DNA of 64,000 nt from Lysobacter sp. S4-A87 (GCF_022637455.1 NZ_CP093341.1:744001-808000), one strand, 5' to 3'. Positions 51,989 to 61,918 are shown, numbered from the stretch's first letter. Notes: a model not told the origin generated them from the letters alone. Made by a program: numbers and translations.

Positions 51989-52453
51989 TTAATGGCGGGT
52001 GAGGTGGACCACCCGCGGATGCACCAGACGTTCGAAATCCTCCCAGCCCATCCGCATCAGTTCGCGGTGGTTGCCAGCGTTGAAGGCGATGCGCGCATCT
52101 TCGGCAAGGCTGTCGGCGGCATACACCTCCATGCCGTAGAGGTTGCCGAACGGTGGCATCGCACCGACTTCGCACTCGGGGAAGCGATCCTTGAAATCGG
52201 ACTCGCTGGCCAGCGCGACTTCGCGCGCGCCGCTGACCTGGCGAAGGCTTGCAAGGTCCAGCCATTCGCTCGAAGGCAACACCGCCATCGCCAGCTTGCC
52301 GTCGAGCCGGACCATGACCGTCTTGGCCATCTCCTGCTCGTTGATGTGGGCGCTGGCCGCGGTGGCCTGGGCGGTGAACGCGTGCGGATGCGTCATCGTG
52401 TCGTAGTTGACGCGATTGGAATGAAGGAATTCTTCTAGGCGTGGAGATGACAT
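51989..52453 (-). CDS. YbaK/EbsC-type aminoacyl-tRNA deacylase
   Basis: Trans-editing enzyme, 154 aa from the ATG at 52453, which has AGGGAG about 9 bases upstream; the longer frame to 52618 is not supported. The fold is that of YbaK/ProX domains, with Lys44 in EMAKTVMVRLDGKLAMAVLP as the conserved catalytic lysine and PFGNLYGMEVYAADSL near the end. It probably removes a mischarged amino acid from tRNA; the specificity cannot be told. Confidence 0.88.
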   Translation of the reverse strand: MSSPRLEEFLHSNRVNYDTMTHPHAFTAQATAASAHINEQEMAKTVMVRLDGKLAMAVLPSSEWLDLASLRQVSGAREVALASESDFKDRFPECEVGAMPPFGNLYGMEVYAADSLAEDARIAFNAGNHRELMRMGWEDFERLVHPRVVHLTRH

Positions 52454-52576
52454 GGCCTGGGCTCCCTGATTGCGGAGCCGGCACGGCAGGTCCGGTGGCA
52501 GTGGGCGCGTCGCGCCGGCGTCCTTGTCGATCAAGATTCGCCGCGGTTTCGCGGCCCGGCCAGTGTAATACGTTGC

Positions 52577-52657
52577 GGGAGGGGCTTGCTCCCCCTTGTG
52601 CGCATGAAGCTTGCGCACATCACGGCAAGCCCCTCTCCCTGATCGCAGGGAGAGGGG
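52577..52657. repeat. Cluster of three hairpins downstream of the OmpA-like gene
   Basis: Reading left to right there are three hairpins. A GGGAG/CTCCC hairpin is at 52577-52593. TGTGCGCA/TGCGCACA is at 52597-52619. A 12-bp perfect stem, CCCCTCTCCCTG/CAGGGAGAGGGG with loop ATCG, is at 52630-52657. The last probably ends the OmpA-like transcript on the minus strand, though no T-run is present. Confidence 0.6.
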
Positions 52658-52674
52658 TTGTGGGTACCGCTGAC

Positions 52675-53268
52675 TCAGCCGCTGGTTTCCGGCGCGGCTG
52701 CAGCGTTCTGCTGCGCTACGCCGGCGTAGTCGACGACGAGCGAAACACGGCGGTTGTCACGGCCGCCTTCGCCGACAGCACCGGCACGAACCTGGCGGTT
52801 CTGGTCTTCGCCGTAGCTGACTGCGCGGACCTGCTCGGCGCCGAGGCCGGAGCTGACCAGGTAGTCACGCACTGCCTGAGCACGCTGCAGGCCGAGGCGA
52901 CGGTTCGCCGCCGCCGAACCGGCCGGATCGGTGAACCCTTCGACCGTGATCAGCGCGTCGGAGTGACTTTCCTTGACGACCCGGGCGAAGTCGTCGAGCA
53001 ACGGCTTGTCCTGGTCGTTGAGCGTGGCATCGCCGGTGGCGAAGTGCGCTCCGGTTTCCACACGCACGCGACCTGCGAGCTGGGTGACCAGGGCATCGTG
53101 CTTCTGCGAGAGCGAATCGATCTGCGACTGAAGCTTCTGGTCAGTCGCGCGAAGGTCGGCGATGGTGCTGTCGAATTCTTCGCGCTTGATGTAGCTGGAG
53201 CAACCGGCCAGGCCGACGGCGCTGAGGGCGACGACAAGGCCGGCATTGCGGAAAGTGCGGGTGATCAT
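52675..53268 (-). CDS. OmpA family lipoprotein
   Basis: Outer-membrane-associated lipoprotein of 197 aa. It has a signal peptide and lipobox GLAGC (Cys23), a short coiled-coil stretch (about 35-65), and a C-terminal OmpA-like peptidoglycan-binding domain (about 75-190; TVEGFTDPAGSAAANRRLGLQRAQAVRDYL and RDNRRVSLVVDY). The domain has the conserved Asp and Arg that hold diaminopimelate. It is monocistronic, and the 53269-53614 gap upstream must carry its promoter. Confidence 0.92.
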   Translation of the reverse strand: MITRTFRNAGLVVALSAVGLAGCSSYIKREEFDSTIADLRATDQKLQSQIDSLSQKHDALVTQLAGRVRVETGAHFATGDATLNDQDKPLLDDFARVVKESHSDALITVEGFTDPAGSAAANRRLGLQRAQAVRDYLVSSGLGAEQVRAVSYGEDQNRQVRAGAVGEGGRDNRRVSLVVDYAGVAQQNAAAAPETSG

Positions 53269-53614
53269 GAAATGTCTCCTTCAATGTCCGTGCGCGCAGC
53301 AGGCGCACGGGAATGCGTGCAGGACCGGGGGAAGTCGCTGCAGCCCGAATGGAACGATTTTCTAGTTGTTGTGCGCGGGGCGCGCGGTGGTGGCTAGTCA
53401 GCGTTGTTGATGGAGACGTATGAATGTCATAGCCAACGTTAACGAGTCGTTGCATGAACAGGCGACGAGGCGCCGTCAATCGCGAACGTGTGCACAGTTC
53501 AGCGATGTCAATATTCCATCGCTGCTGTTCGTATCAGCGCGGTTCATCAATTTTGCACCCGCGCGCAACGCGTTCCCCTTTCGCCGGCGCGCGTGACCGC
53601 ACGCCGGAACCAGT
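53269..53614. other. Upstream region of OmpA-like gene, no gene seen
   Basis: The 346 bases between the OmpA-like gene and the omega-amidase gene contain no credible ORF. This is one of the few less GC-rich stretches of the window and should hold the OmpA-like promoter; I cannot point to a definite hexamer pair. Confidence 0.4.
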
Positions 53615-54442
53615 TCACTTCAGCTCGAAGACGTCGCCGTCGAGCATGGCCGGAAAGCGCTCCCGGTGGGCCGCAAGTTCAGCGGCGAGCAGGGTCGTGG
53701 TCGCCACCACCTCTTCGTCGGCGCATTCGCTGGCCGGATGGCCGACGAAATCGATCACCGCGCTGTCGCCGGCGTAATGCAGGCCATTGCCGTCGGTGCC
53801 GACACGGTTGACCGCGGCGACGTAGCAGAGGTTCTCAATGGCGCGCGCACGCAGGAGGGTCTTCCACGGATAGCTGCGTGCCGACGGCCAGTTGGCGACG
53901 TAAACCAGCAGGTCGTAATCGAGCTGGCCGGCGCGTTCGATGTCGAAGCGGTTGCGCGAGAACACCGGGAAGCGCAGGTCGTAGCAGACCAGCGGACAGA
54001 TCCGCCAGCCACGCCACTCGAGCACGAGGCGATCGCGGCCGGCGGCATAGCGCTCGTGCTCGCGCGCATAGCGGAACAGGTGGCGCTTGTCGTAGGTGCG
54101 CAACGCGCCATCGGGCGTTGCGAACAGCAGGCGATTGAACACGCCCTCGTCGGTGCGCAGTTGCACGCTGCCCATCACCGCCGCATCGAGCTTGCGCGCC
54201 TGTTCGCCGATCCATGCCACGGTCGGCCCGTCCATGCCTTCGGCATTGCCGATCGCGTCGTTGGAAAAGCCGCTGGTGAAGGTCTCCGGCAGGATCACCA
54301 GGTCGGTGGTGCCGTGCAGCGGTGCGATCAGGCGTCCGTAGTACTCGCGGTTGCCGGCCGGATCGTGCCAGCGGGTTTCGCCCTGGACCAGGGAAACGCG
54401 CAGGTCGTTTGCGGGAGTCGACGGCTTGGCAGCTTGCGTCAT
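53615..54442 (-). CDS. Omega-amidase (YafV/Nit2-like nitrilase)
   Basis: Nitrilase-superfamily enzyme of 275 aa that in related proteins hydrolyses alpha-ketoglutaramate or alpha-ketosuccinamate. The catalytic triad is complete: Glu53 (ILPETF), Lys119 (YDKRHLF) and Cys153 (PLVCYDLRFP). The ATG overlaps the stop of the upstream aminotransferase (ATGA). This coupling is meaningful. The aminotransferase would use glutamine as amino donor to convert 2-oxo-4-methylthiobutyrate to methionine, and the omega-amidase would pull the reaction by destroying the product. Confidence 0.9.
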   Translation of the reverse strand: MTQAAKPSTPANDLRVSLVQGETRWHDPAGNREYYGRLIAPLHGTTDLVILPETFTSGFSNDAIGNAEGMDGPTVAWIGEQARKLDAAVMGSVQLRTDEGVFNRLLFATPDGALRTYDKRHLFRYAREHERYAAGRDRLVLEWRGWRICPLVCYDLRFPVFSRNRFDIERAGQLDYDLLVYVANWPSARSYPWKTLLRARAIENLCYVAAVNRVGTDGNGLHYAGDSAVIDFVGHPASECADEEVVATTTLLAAELAAHRERFPAMLDGDVFELK

Positions 54443-55587
54443 AGTTTCTGCAGCCTCTCGATGGCAGCGTCCAGGGTCGCCTCGTTCTTGGCGAAGCAAA
54501 GCCGCGCCAGCCGCTGGCCTTGCGGCGGGGTTTCGTAGAACGGTGACAGCGGAATCGCCGCGACGCCCTTCTCGATCGTCAGCCAGCGGCAGAACGCGGC
54601 ATCGTCGAGATCGCTGACCGCCGAGTAGTCGACCAGCTGGAAGTAGCCGCCCGGCACAGGCAAGGGCTTGAGGCGGGTGGTCAGCAGCTGCTCGCGGAAG
54701 CGGTCGCGCTTGGCCTGGTAGAACGCGCCGAGCTGCTCGTAGTGCCCGGGTTCGGCCTCGATCATCTCGGCGAAGGCCCACTGGGCCGGGGCGAACGTGC
54801 AGAAGGTGTTGTACTGGTGCACCTTTCGCAGCTCGGCCGACAGCGCCGGCGGCGCGATGCAGTAGCCGACCTTCCAGCCCGTGCAGTGATAGGTCTTGCC
54901 GAAGCTGGAAATGACGAAGGCGCGTTCGCGCAGCTGTGGATGACGCAGCACGGATTCGTGGATGCGTCCGTCGAAGACGATGTGCTCGTAGACCTCGTCC
55001 GACAGCAGCAGGATGTCGGTGCCGCGCAGCAGCGCGGTCAGCTGCTCGATGTCGTCGCCATCGAACATCGCGCCGGACGGATTGTGCGGCGAGTTGATCA
55101 TCAACAGCCGCGTCCTGGCTGTGATCGCGGCGCGGACCAGGTTCCAGTCCGGGGCGAACGTCGCCGGGTCGAGCGGGACGTGCACCGCGCGACCGCCGGC
55201 CAGGTCGATCGCCGGCTCATAGCAGTCGTAGCAGGGATCGAGGACGATCACTTCATCGCCCGGACGAACCACCGCGGCGATCGCGTCGAAGATCGCCTCG
55301 CTGGCGCCGGAGGCAACCGTCACCTCGGCGTCGGCATCCGGGCGATGGCCATAGCAGCGCTCGGTCTTGGCCACGATCGCCTGGCGCAGGGCCGGAATGC
55401 CGGTCATCGGCGCGTACTGGTTGTGGCCGTCGCGCATCGCGCGGTCCAGCGCTTCGATCAGACGGTCGGGCACGGCGAAGTCGGGGAAGCCCTGGCCGAG
55501 GTTCACGGCCTTGTGCTCGACCGCGAGCTGGGACATCACGGTGAAGATGGTGGTGCCGACCTTCGGCAGTTTGGTTTGCAGGGTCAT
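54439..55587 (-). CDS. Methionine aminotransferase (YbdL-like, class I PLP)
   Basis: PLP-dependent aminotransferase of 382 aa, family of E. coli YbdL/glutamine transaminase K. The internal-aldimine lysine is Lys231 in ISSFGKTYHCTGWKVGY; LNLGQGFPDF, INSPHNPSGAMF and LSDEVYEHI are family motifs. Expected role: the last step of methionine salvage with glutamine as donor. The following gene, an omega-amidase, overlaps by 4 bases. It is divergent from the DUF3293 gene. Confidence 0.92.
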   Translation of the reverse strand: MTLQTKLPKVGTTIFTVMSQLAVEHKAVNLGQGFPDFAVPDRLIEALDRAMRDGHNQYAPMTGIPALRQAIVAKTERCYGHRPDADAEVTVASGASEAIFDAIAAVVRPGDEVIVLDPCYDCYEPAIDLAGGRAVHVPLDPATFAPDWNLVRAAITARTRLLMINSPHNPSGAMFDGDDIEQLTALLRGTDILLLSDEVYEHIVFDGRIHESVLRHPQLRERAFVISSFGKTYHCTGWKVGYCIAPPALSAELRKVHQYNTFCTFAPAQWAFAEMIEAEPGHYEQLGAFYQAKRDRFREQLLTTRLKPLPVPGGYFQLVDYSAVSDLDDAAFCRWLTIEKGVAAIPLSPFYETPPQGQRLARLCFAKNEATLDAAIERLQKL

Positions 55588-55764
55588 CTGAGGGGGCTGA
55601 TGGCGGGGACTTGGACCGTCGAGGCGGACAAGTGTAAGGATGCGCGCCCGATGGCGTCATGACGAGTGGTCATCACCTCATCGGTCCGGGCCTGTTGACG
55701 GCAGCCCCTTCGATGGCCGGCCACGCGATTGCACTGTCGCGCGGCGGCAATCACACTCCGCGCC

Positions 55765-56247
55765 ATGCGCGAGCTGCAGATCGTCAATGCCGTCGAACTG
55801 GCTTCCGCCTACGTGGCCGCGGAGTACGTGGTCGTCCTCGACGGCGACGCCCTGCCGCTGCGCGTCGGGCACCCGGCGAGCGACCTGGAAGCCTACTGGC
55901 CCGCCTCGCATTACGCCTTCATTACCGCCTGGAACCCGGCCTCGCAGCCGCGTTCGGATGCGGCCAACCAGGCCGCCGATGCCTTGCTGGTGGCTGAGCT
56001 CGACGCCGTCGGGGCGATCCGCCACCCGGCCTGGGCGCAGGATCCGACCGGCCAGTGGCGCGAACCGGGCTGGCTGCTGGCCGGCATCGAAGAGACCGAC
56101 CTGCTGCGGCTGGCCATCGAGTTCGGCCAGGCAGCGGTCCTGGCCTGGCAGCCCGGGGAGCCGGTCCGGCTGAGGATGCTGATGCCGCGCCCGCCGGTGG
56201 CTCCGGCCATCGCGGCGGTGGAACACACCGACTGGGTTGCCGGCTGA
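55765..56247 (+). CDS. DUF3293 domain-containing protein
   Basis: Cytoplasmic protein of 160 aa from the ATG at 55765 ([21 protein letters not shown]); an in-frame ATG at 55729 is less likely. The family pattern AY..AEY...[21 protein letters not shown] and EPGWLLAGI is visible. Function is unknown. It is on the same strand as the ccm operon but is separated from ccmA by 178 bases with a tandem repeat. Confidence 0.8.
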   Translation: MRELQIVNAVELASAYVAAEYVVVLDGDALPLRVGHPASDLEAYWPASHYAFITAWNPASQPRSDAANQAADALLVAELDAVGAIRHPAWAQDPTGQWREPGWLLAGIEETDLLRLAIEFGQAAVLAWQPGEPVRLRMLMPRPPVAPAIAAVEHTDWVAG

Positions 56248-56264
56248 GAAGGCGTCGCCGCGGC

Positions 56265-56324
56265 GCTTTCGGCCTCCGGGCTTTCGACCTCCGGGCTTTC
56301 GACCTCCGGGCTTTCGACCTCCGT
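56265..56324. repeat. Four tandem 15-bp repeats upstream of ccmA
   Basis: Four head-to-tail units of GCTTTCGACCTCCGG; the first has one base change and the last ends CCGT. They fill 60 bases of the gap between the DUF3293 gene and ccmA. There are no spacers, so this is not CRISPR. Confidence 0.9.
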
Positions 56325-56425
56325 GGGCAACGCCGGCCGCCCCCGCCCGACGCCGACAAGCCCGTTTCCCGGCGACTCGCATAAACTGGCGGCTTCGCGG
56401 CCACCTGGCCGCAGCCCTCCAGCCG

Positions 56426-57072
<647 letters not shown>

Positions 57073-57076
<4 letters not shown>

Positions 57077-57762
57077 CCGCCCAGACCGCCACCCTCTCCG
57101 GCGCCGCCCGCGCCCTGCTGACGCGCGACCTGCGCCTGCTCTGGCGCCGCCGCGGCGATGCGCTGCAGCCGGCGCTGTTCGCCCTACTGGTCGTGGTGCT
57201 GTTCGCCCTCGCCCTGGGCGGCGAGAAGCAGGCGCTGTCCAAGGTCGCAGGTGCCGTCCTGTGGCTGTCGGTGCTGCTGGCCGGCCTGCTCTCGCTCGAC
57301 ACCCTGTTTCGTGGCGACGCCGAGGACGGTTCGCTGGAGCAGTGGATGCTCGCCCCCGTGCCGCTGGCATGGCTGGTGGCGGTGCGCACCTTCATGCACT
57401 GGGCCACCAGTGCGTTGCCGCTGCTGATTGCCACTCCTTTCCTGGCCGAGCTGCTCTACCTGCCGCGCGACCAGTTGCCCGTGCTGCTGGCATCGCTGGC
57501 GCTGGGCACGCCGCTGCTGAGCCTGCTCGGCGCGGTGGTGGCCGCGCTGACGGTCGGAATGCGGCGCTCCGGTATACTCGTGGCCTTGCTGGCGCTGCCG
57601 CTTTACGTGCCCGTGCTGGTGTTCGGTGCGGGCAGCGTGGCCGCCGCGGCGCAAGGGCTGGATCCCATTGGCGCGCTGCTGTTGCTGGGCGCCGGGCTGG
57701 CAGTGGCACTGGTGCTGGCGCCGCTGGCCGCCGCCGCCGCGATCCGGATTGCGCTCAGCTAG
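57073..57762 (+). CDS. ccmB: Heme exporter protein CcmB
   Basis: Integral inner-membrane subunit of the CcmABCD release complex, 229 aa with six predicted membrane helices (for example [17 protein letters not shown] and [19 protein letters not shown]). It is coupled to ccmA by a 4-base overlap. The 149-base gap to ccmC is unusually large for this operon. Confidence 0.94.
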
Positions 57763-57773
57763 TCAACAGCCTG

Positions 57774-57787
57774 TTGAGCCAGATCAA
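57774..57787. promoter_or_regulatory. FNR/Anr-like site upstream of ccmC
   Basis: TTGAGCCAGATCAA matches the FNR/Anr consensus TTGAT-N4-ATCAA at 9 of 10 conserved positions. It lies in the ccmB-ccmC gap, 125 bases before ccmC. It suggests an internal oxygen-responsive promoter for ccmC onward. Confidence 0.5.
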
Positions 57788-57911
57788 ATGCCGCGCCCCG
57801 GCCCCATCCTTTAATGTCCGCCGCAACCCGCCAAATGCCGCCACCTGGCCCCCGCGCCCGGAAGCACACGCAACCAGCAGGCCCGAGCAGTCCAGGTAGA
57901 CCAAGACAACG

Positions 57912-58664
57912 ATGAATCCGATCATCCGCTGGTTCCACAAACTCGGTTCACCGCCCTACTTCGACCGCTTTGCTGCGCGCTGGGCCCCCTGGGGCTACGG
58001 CCTGGGCCTGCTGGTCATGGCCTGGGGCCTGTACGGCGCGCTGTTCCAGGTGCCGGCCGACTACCAGCAGGGCGACAGCTTCCGCATCCTCTACATCCAC
58101 GTGCCCAGCGCCTGGATGAGCATGGCCGTGTTTGGGCTCATGGCCATCTACGCGGCGATCGCGCTGATCTGGCGGATCAAGCTGTGCGAGATCCTGGCGA
58201 TGGCCTGCGCGCCGATCGGTGCCGCTTTCACCCTGATCACGCTGCTGACCGGTTCGATCTGGGGCAAGCCGATGTGGGGCACCTGGTGGGACTGGGACCC
58301 GCGCCTGACCACCGAGCTGATCCTGCTGTTCCTCTATCTGGGCGTGATCGGCCTGTACAACGCCATCGACGACCGCCGCGCCGCCGCGCGCGCCGCCGGC
58401 CTGCTGGCGATCGTCGGCGTGGTGCTGCTGCCGGTGATCCGCTACTCGGTGGTGTGGTGGAACTCGCTGCACCAGGGCCAGACCATCCGCCTGCTCGGTG
58501 AGTCGAGCATGGATTCGAGCATGATCCCGCCGCTGGTGTGGATGATCGTCGGCACCAAGCTGTGGTTCATCGGCGCGCTGCTGACGCGCGCGCGCGCCGA
58601 CAACCTGCGCCGCGAGAGCGGCAAGGGCTGGGTGGCCGAACTGGCACGGGGGAAGGCGCAATGA
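57912..58664 (+). CDS. ccmC: Heme transporter / chaperone CcmC
   Basis: Inner-membrane protein that loads heme onto CcmE. It is 250 aa with six helices and the periplasmic tryptophan-rich motif WGTWWDWDPRLTTELILLFLYLG, plus His residues expected for heme binding on either side. The stop overlaps ccmD (ATGA). Confidence 0.97.
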   Translation: MNPIIRWFHKLGSPPYFDRFAARWAPWGYGLGLLVMAWGLYGALFQVPADYQQGDSFRILYIHVPSAWMSMAVFGLMAIYAAIALIWRIKLCEILAMACAPIGAAFTLITLLTGSIWGKPMWGTWWDWDPRLTTELILLFLYLGVIGLYNAIDDRRAAARAAGLLAIVGVVLLPVIRYSVVWWNSLHQGQTIRLLGESSMDSSMIPPLVWMIVGTKLWFIGALLTRARADNLRRESGKGWVAELARGKAQ

Positions 58665-58837
58665 GCTACCTGAACTACGTGATCGCCGCCTACGCGGTGT
58701 TCGTGATCGTGCTGGGCTGGGACTTTGTCGCCACGCACCTGCAGATCCGCCGCGAACTGCGTGGCGCGCGCCTGCGCGCACAGCGCGAAGCCGCCCGCCC
58801 TGGCAAGGGCACGGCAGCAAACGAATTGATCAGATGA
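58661..58837 (+). CDS. ccmD: Heme exporter protein CcmD
   Basis: Small single-helix subunit (58 aa) that stabilises CcmABC-CcmE. The N-terminal helix AYAVFVIVLGWDF is followed by a basic cytoplasmic tail. Its start overlaps the ccmC stop; ccmE follows by 10 bases. Confidence 0.93.
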   Translation: MSYLNYVIAAYAVFVIVLGWDFVATHLQIRRELRGARLRAQREAARPGKGTAANELIR

Positions 58838-58847
58838 GTAAGCACGA

Positions 58848-59312
58848 ATGAATCCAGTACGTCGCCGCCGCCTGCTGTGGGTCATCGCCCTGGTCGTGGC
58901 CGCCGGCATCGCCGCCGCCCTCGTGGCCATGGCCCTGCAACGCAACATCGCCTACCTGTACACGCCCAGCGAAGTCCTTCGCGGTGAAGCCGGCGGACAT
59001 GCGCGGTTCCGCCTTGGCGGCATGGTCGCGGCCGATTCCTTCACCCGCGCACCCGGTTCGCTGGAAGCGCACTTCAAGGTCAGCGACGGCGACGCGCTGA
59101 TGCCGGTGGTCTACACCGGCATCCTCCCGGACCTGTTCCGCGAGAAGCAGGCCGTAGTCGCCACCGGCCGCATGCAGGGCGACACCTTCGTCGCCGAGGA
59201 AATCCTCGCCAAGCACGACGAGACCTACATGCCCAAGGAAGTCGCCGACAAGATGGGCATGGCGCACAAGAAGCACGACGTGCCGGCACCGTCAGCAGGT
59301 TCGGCGCAATGA
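58848..59312 (+). CDS. ccmE: Heme chaperone CcmE
   Basis: Periplasmic heme shuttle, 154 aa with an N-terminal membrane anchor (residues 10-29) and an OB-fold domain. His123, the covalent heme ligand, and Tyr127 sit in [11 protein letters not shown]. The C terminus is a flexible His/Lys/Pro tail. Confidence 0.97.
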   Translation: MNPVRRRRLLWVIALVVAAGIAAALVAMALQRNIAYLYTPSEVLRGEAGGHARFRLGGMVAADSFTRAPGSLEAHFKVSDGDALMPVVYTGILPDLFREKQAVVATGRMQGDTFVAEEILAKHDETYMPKEVADKMGMAHKKHDVPAPSAGSAQ

Positions 59313-59339
59313 CCGCACGCATCGGGGTGAGGGCACGCC

Positions 59340-61346
59340 ATGCTCGGTGAAATCGGCCAGGTCACCCTGATCCTCGCCCTGCTGGTGTCGCTGCTGCAGG
59401 CAGCGTTGCCGTTGGCCGGCGCGCAGCGCGGCGTCGGCAGTTGGATGGCGATTGCGCGTCCTGCTGCTTATGCGCAGCTGGCGCTGGTCGGCTTCGCCTT
59501 CGTCGTCCTCAGCCACGGCTTCGTGACCCAGGACTTCTCGCTGCGCTATGTCGCCGAGAACAGCAACTCGCTGCTGCCGCTGATGTACCGCTACACCGCG
59601 GTCTGGGGCGCGCACGAAGGCTCGCTGCTGCTGTGGGCGCTGATCCTGGCACTGTGGACTGGCGCGGTCGCGCGCTTCTCGCAGCGACTTCCGGCCGAGG
59701 TCATTGCCCGCGTGCTGGGCGTGATGGGCCTGGTCAGCACCGGCTTCCTCGCCTTCCTGATCTTCACCAGCAATCCGTTCCAGCGCCTGTTGCCGGCCGC
59801 CGCAGAAGGCCGCGACCTCAACCCGCTGCTGCAGGACCCGGGCATGATCATCCACCCGCCGATGCTGTACGTCGGCTACGTGGGTTTCGCCGTGCCGTTC
59901 GCGTTCGCGATCGCGGCGCTGCTCGACGGTCGCATCGATGCGCGCTGGCTGCGCTGGACCCGGCCGTGGACCAACGTCGCCTGGGCATTCCTGACCTTCG
60001 GTATCGCCCTGGGTTCGTGGTGGGCGTATTACGAGCTCGGCTGGGGCGGCTGGTGGTTCTGGGATCCGGTCGAGAACGCGAGCTTCATGCCGTGGCTGGC
60101 CGGCGCTGCGCTGCTGCATTCGCAGGCGGTGACCGAGAAGCGCGGAAGCTTCCGCGGCTGGACATTGTTGCTGGCGATCGCGACGTTCTCGCTGTCGCTG
60201 CTAGGCACCTTCCTGGTGCGTTCGGGCGTGCTGACCAGCGTGCATGCATTCGCCGCCGATCCGGCGCGCGGACTGTTCATCCTGATCTTCCTCGGCATCG
60301 TCATCGGCGGCTCGCTGTTGCTGTACGCGTTGCGCGCGCCTTCGGCCGAGGATGGCGGCAAGCCGTTCGACGTCAGCTCGCGCGAGACGCTGCTGCTGGC
60401 CAACAACCTGCTGCTCTCCACCGCCTGCGCGATGGTCCTGCTCGGCACGCTGTATCCGCTGCTGGCCGACGCGCTGGAGCTGGGCAAGATCTCGGTCGGC
60501 CCGCCCTACTTCGCCCTGATGTTCGTGCTGCTGATGTCGCCGCTGGTGGCCTTGCTGCCATTCGGCCCGGTCACCCGCTGGCAGCGTGAGCAGGTGTCCA
60601 GGCCGCTGGCGATGCTGCTGCCGTGGGCCGCGCTCGCACTGGCACTGGCGGTGCTCGCCTACTTCTTCGCGCCGCAGGGTCCGTGGAAGGTCGCTGCCGG
60701 CGTGCTCGGCGCGGCGTGGGTGTTGTTTGGCACGGTCCGCTTCGTCGTCACGCGCCTGCGCAGCCAGAGCACTGGCCAACGCTTCACCGCCGAGATGCTC
60801 GGCATGACCCTGGCCCACGTCGGCGTCGCAGTGTTCCTGATCGGCGCCCTGCTGGTCGAAGGCCTGAGCCAGCAGCGCGAGCTCGCCGTCGCGCCGGGCC
60901 AGACGGTCGAGCTGGGACGTTACGCGTTCCGCTTCGATGGCGTCGCCCATTTGCAGGGGCCGAACTACGAAGCCGACCGCGGCACCGTCACCGTGTTCGC
61001 CAACGATCGCCCGCTGACCGTGATGCATCCGGAGAAGCGCAAATATGCGAGCGGCGGCCAGGTCATGACGGAGGCAGCGATTGAAAGCGGCGTCACGCGC
61101 GACCTCTACGTCGCTTTGGGCGAACCGCTCGGCGGTGGCTCGTGGGCACTGCGCGTGCACGTCAAGCCGTTCATCCGCTGGATCTGGGGTGGCGCGCTGC
61201 TGATGATGTTCGGTGGCCTGGTCGCGGCAACGGACCGGCGTTTCCGCCGAAGCGCCACGGTCGCCAGCCCCGCGGCCGCTGGTTCGTCCAGTGCCAGTGT
61301 CGCCAACCCGGCGATACCCAACCCGAGCGCGGAGCCCGCACGATGA
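59340..61346 (+). CDS. ccmF: Cytochrome c heme lyase subunit CcmF
   Basis: Large inner-membrane part of the heme ligation complex, 668 aa with about 14-15 helices. The WWD-type motif WGGWWFWDPVENASFMPWL is intact. The start has GGGTGAGGGC upstream. Its stop overlaps the next gene (ATGA). Confidence 0.97.
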   Translation: MLGEIGQVTLILALLVSLLQAALPLAGAQRGVGSWMAIARPAAYAQLALVGFAFVVLSHGFVTQDFSLRYVAENSNSLLPLMYRYTAVWGAHEGSLLLWALILALWTGAVARFSQRLPAEVIARVLGVMGLVSTGFLAFLIFTSNPFQRLLPAAAEGRDLNPLLQDPGMIIHPPMLYVGYVGFAVPFAFAIAALLDGRIDARWLRWTRPWTNVAWAFLTFGIALGSWWAYYELGWGGWWFWDPVENASFMPWLAGAALLHSQAVTEKRGSFRGWTLLLAIATFSLSLLGTFLVRSGVLTSVHAFAADPARGLFILIFLGIVIGGSLLLYALRAPSAEDGGKPFDVSSRETLLLANNLLLSTACAMVLLGTLYPLLADALELGKISVGPPYFALMFVLLMSPLVALLPFGPVTRWQREQVSRPLAMLLPWAALALALAVLAYFFAPQGPWKVAAGVLGAAWVLFGTVRFVVTRLRSQSTGQRFTAEMLGMTLAHVGVAVFLIGALLVEGLSQQRELAVAPGQTVELGRYAFRFDGVAHLQGPNYEADRGTVTVFANDRPLTVMHPEKRKYASGGQVMTEAAIESGVTRDLYVALGEPLGGGSWALRVHVKPFIRWIWGGALLMMFGGLVAATDRRFRRSATVASPAAAGSSSASVANPAIPNPSAEPAR

Positions 61347-61918
61347 GCGAACCGTCACCGCAGCCACGCAATTCCACGATGCGCTGGGTGCCTTTGCTGA
61401 TCGTCGTCGCGCTGGGCGTGCTGCTGTTCGCCGGCGTGATGCTCAGCCGCAATCCCAATCGCGAAGCATTGCCGTCGCCGCTGATCGGCAAGCCCGCACC
61501 CGCCTTCCGCCTGCCGGTGCTGCACGAACCCGGCAGGCTGGTGTCGTCCGATGATCTGCGCGGCGCGCCGTACCTGCTCAATGTCTGGGGCAGCTGGTGC
61601 CCGGCCTGCCGCGACGAGCACCCGGTGCTGACGCGCTTCGCCGAGAGCAAGCGCCTGCGCGTGATCGGGTTCAACTGGAAGGACGAGCACGCCGACGCGA
61701 TGCGCTGGCTCGAGCAGTTCGGCAACCCGTACTTCATGGTCATCGCCGACTATGAGGGCAAGGCCGCGATCGACTGGGGCATCTACGGCGCACCGGAGAC
61801 CTTCCTGGTCGACGGCAAGGGCATCGTGCGCTGGAAGTACGTCGGACCGCTGACCGATGAAGTGATCCGGGACGATCTGCTGCCGAAGCTGGATGAGATC
61901 GGCGGGAGCGCGCGATGA
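61343..61918 (+). CDS. dsbE: Thiol:disulfide interchange protein CcmG/DsbE
   Basis: Membrane-anchored thioredoxin-fold reductant of apocytochrome c and CcmH, 191 aa. It has an N-terminal helix (about 16-34) and active site WCPAC with Cys86 and Cys89. Its stop overlaps ccmH start (ATGA). Confidence 0.95.
   Translation: MSEPSPQPRNSTMRWVPLLIVVALGVLLFAGVMLSRNPNREALPSPLIGKPAPAFRLPVLHEPGRLVSSDDLRGAPYLLNVWGSWCPACRDEHPVLTRFAESKRLRVIGFNWKDEHADAMRWLEQFGNPYFMVIADYEGKAAIDWGIYGAPETFLVDGKGIVRWKYVGPLTDEVIRDDLLPKLDEIGGSAR

Noticed and set aside
56265-56324. 15-bp tandem units as a CRISPR array
   Set aside because: There are no spacers between units, and no cas gene is nearby.
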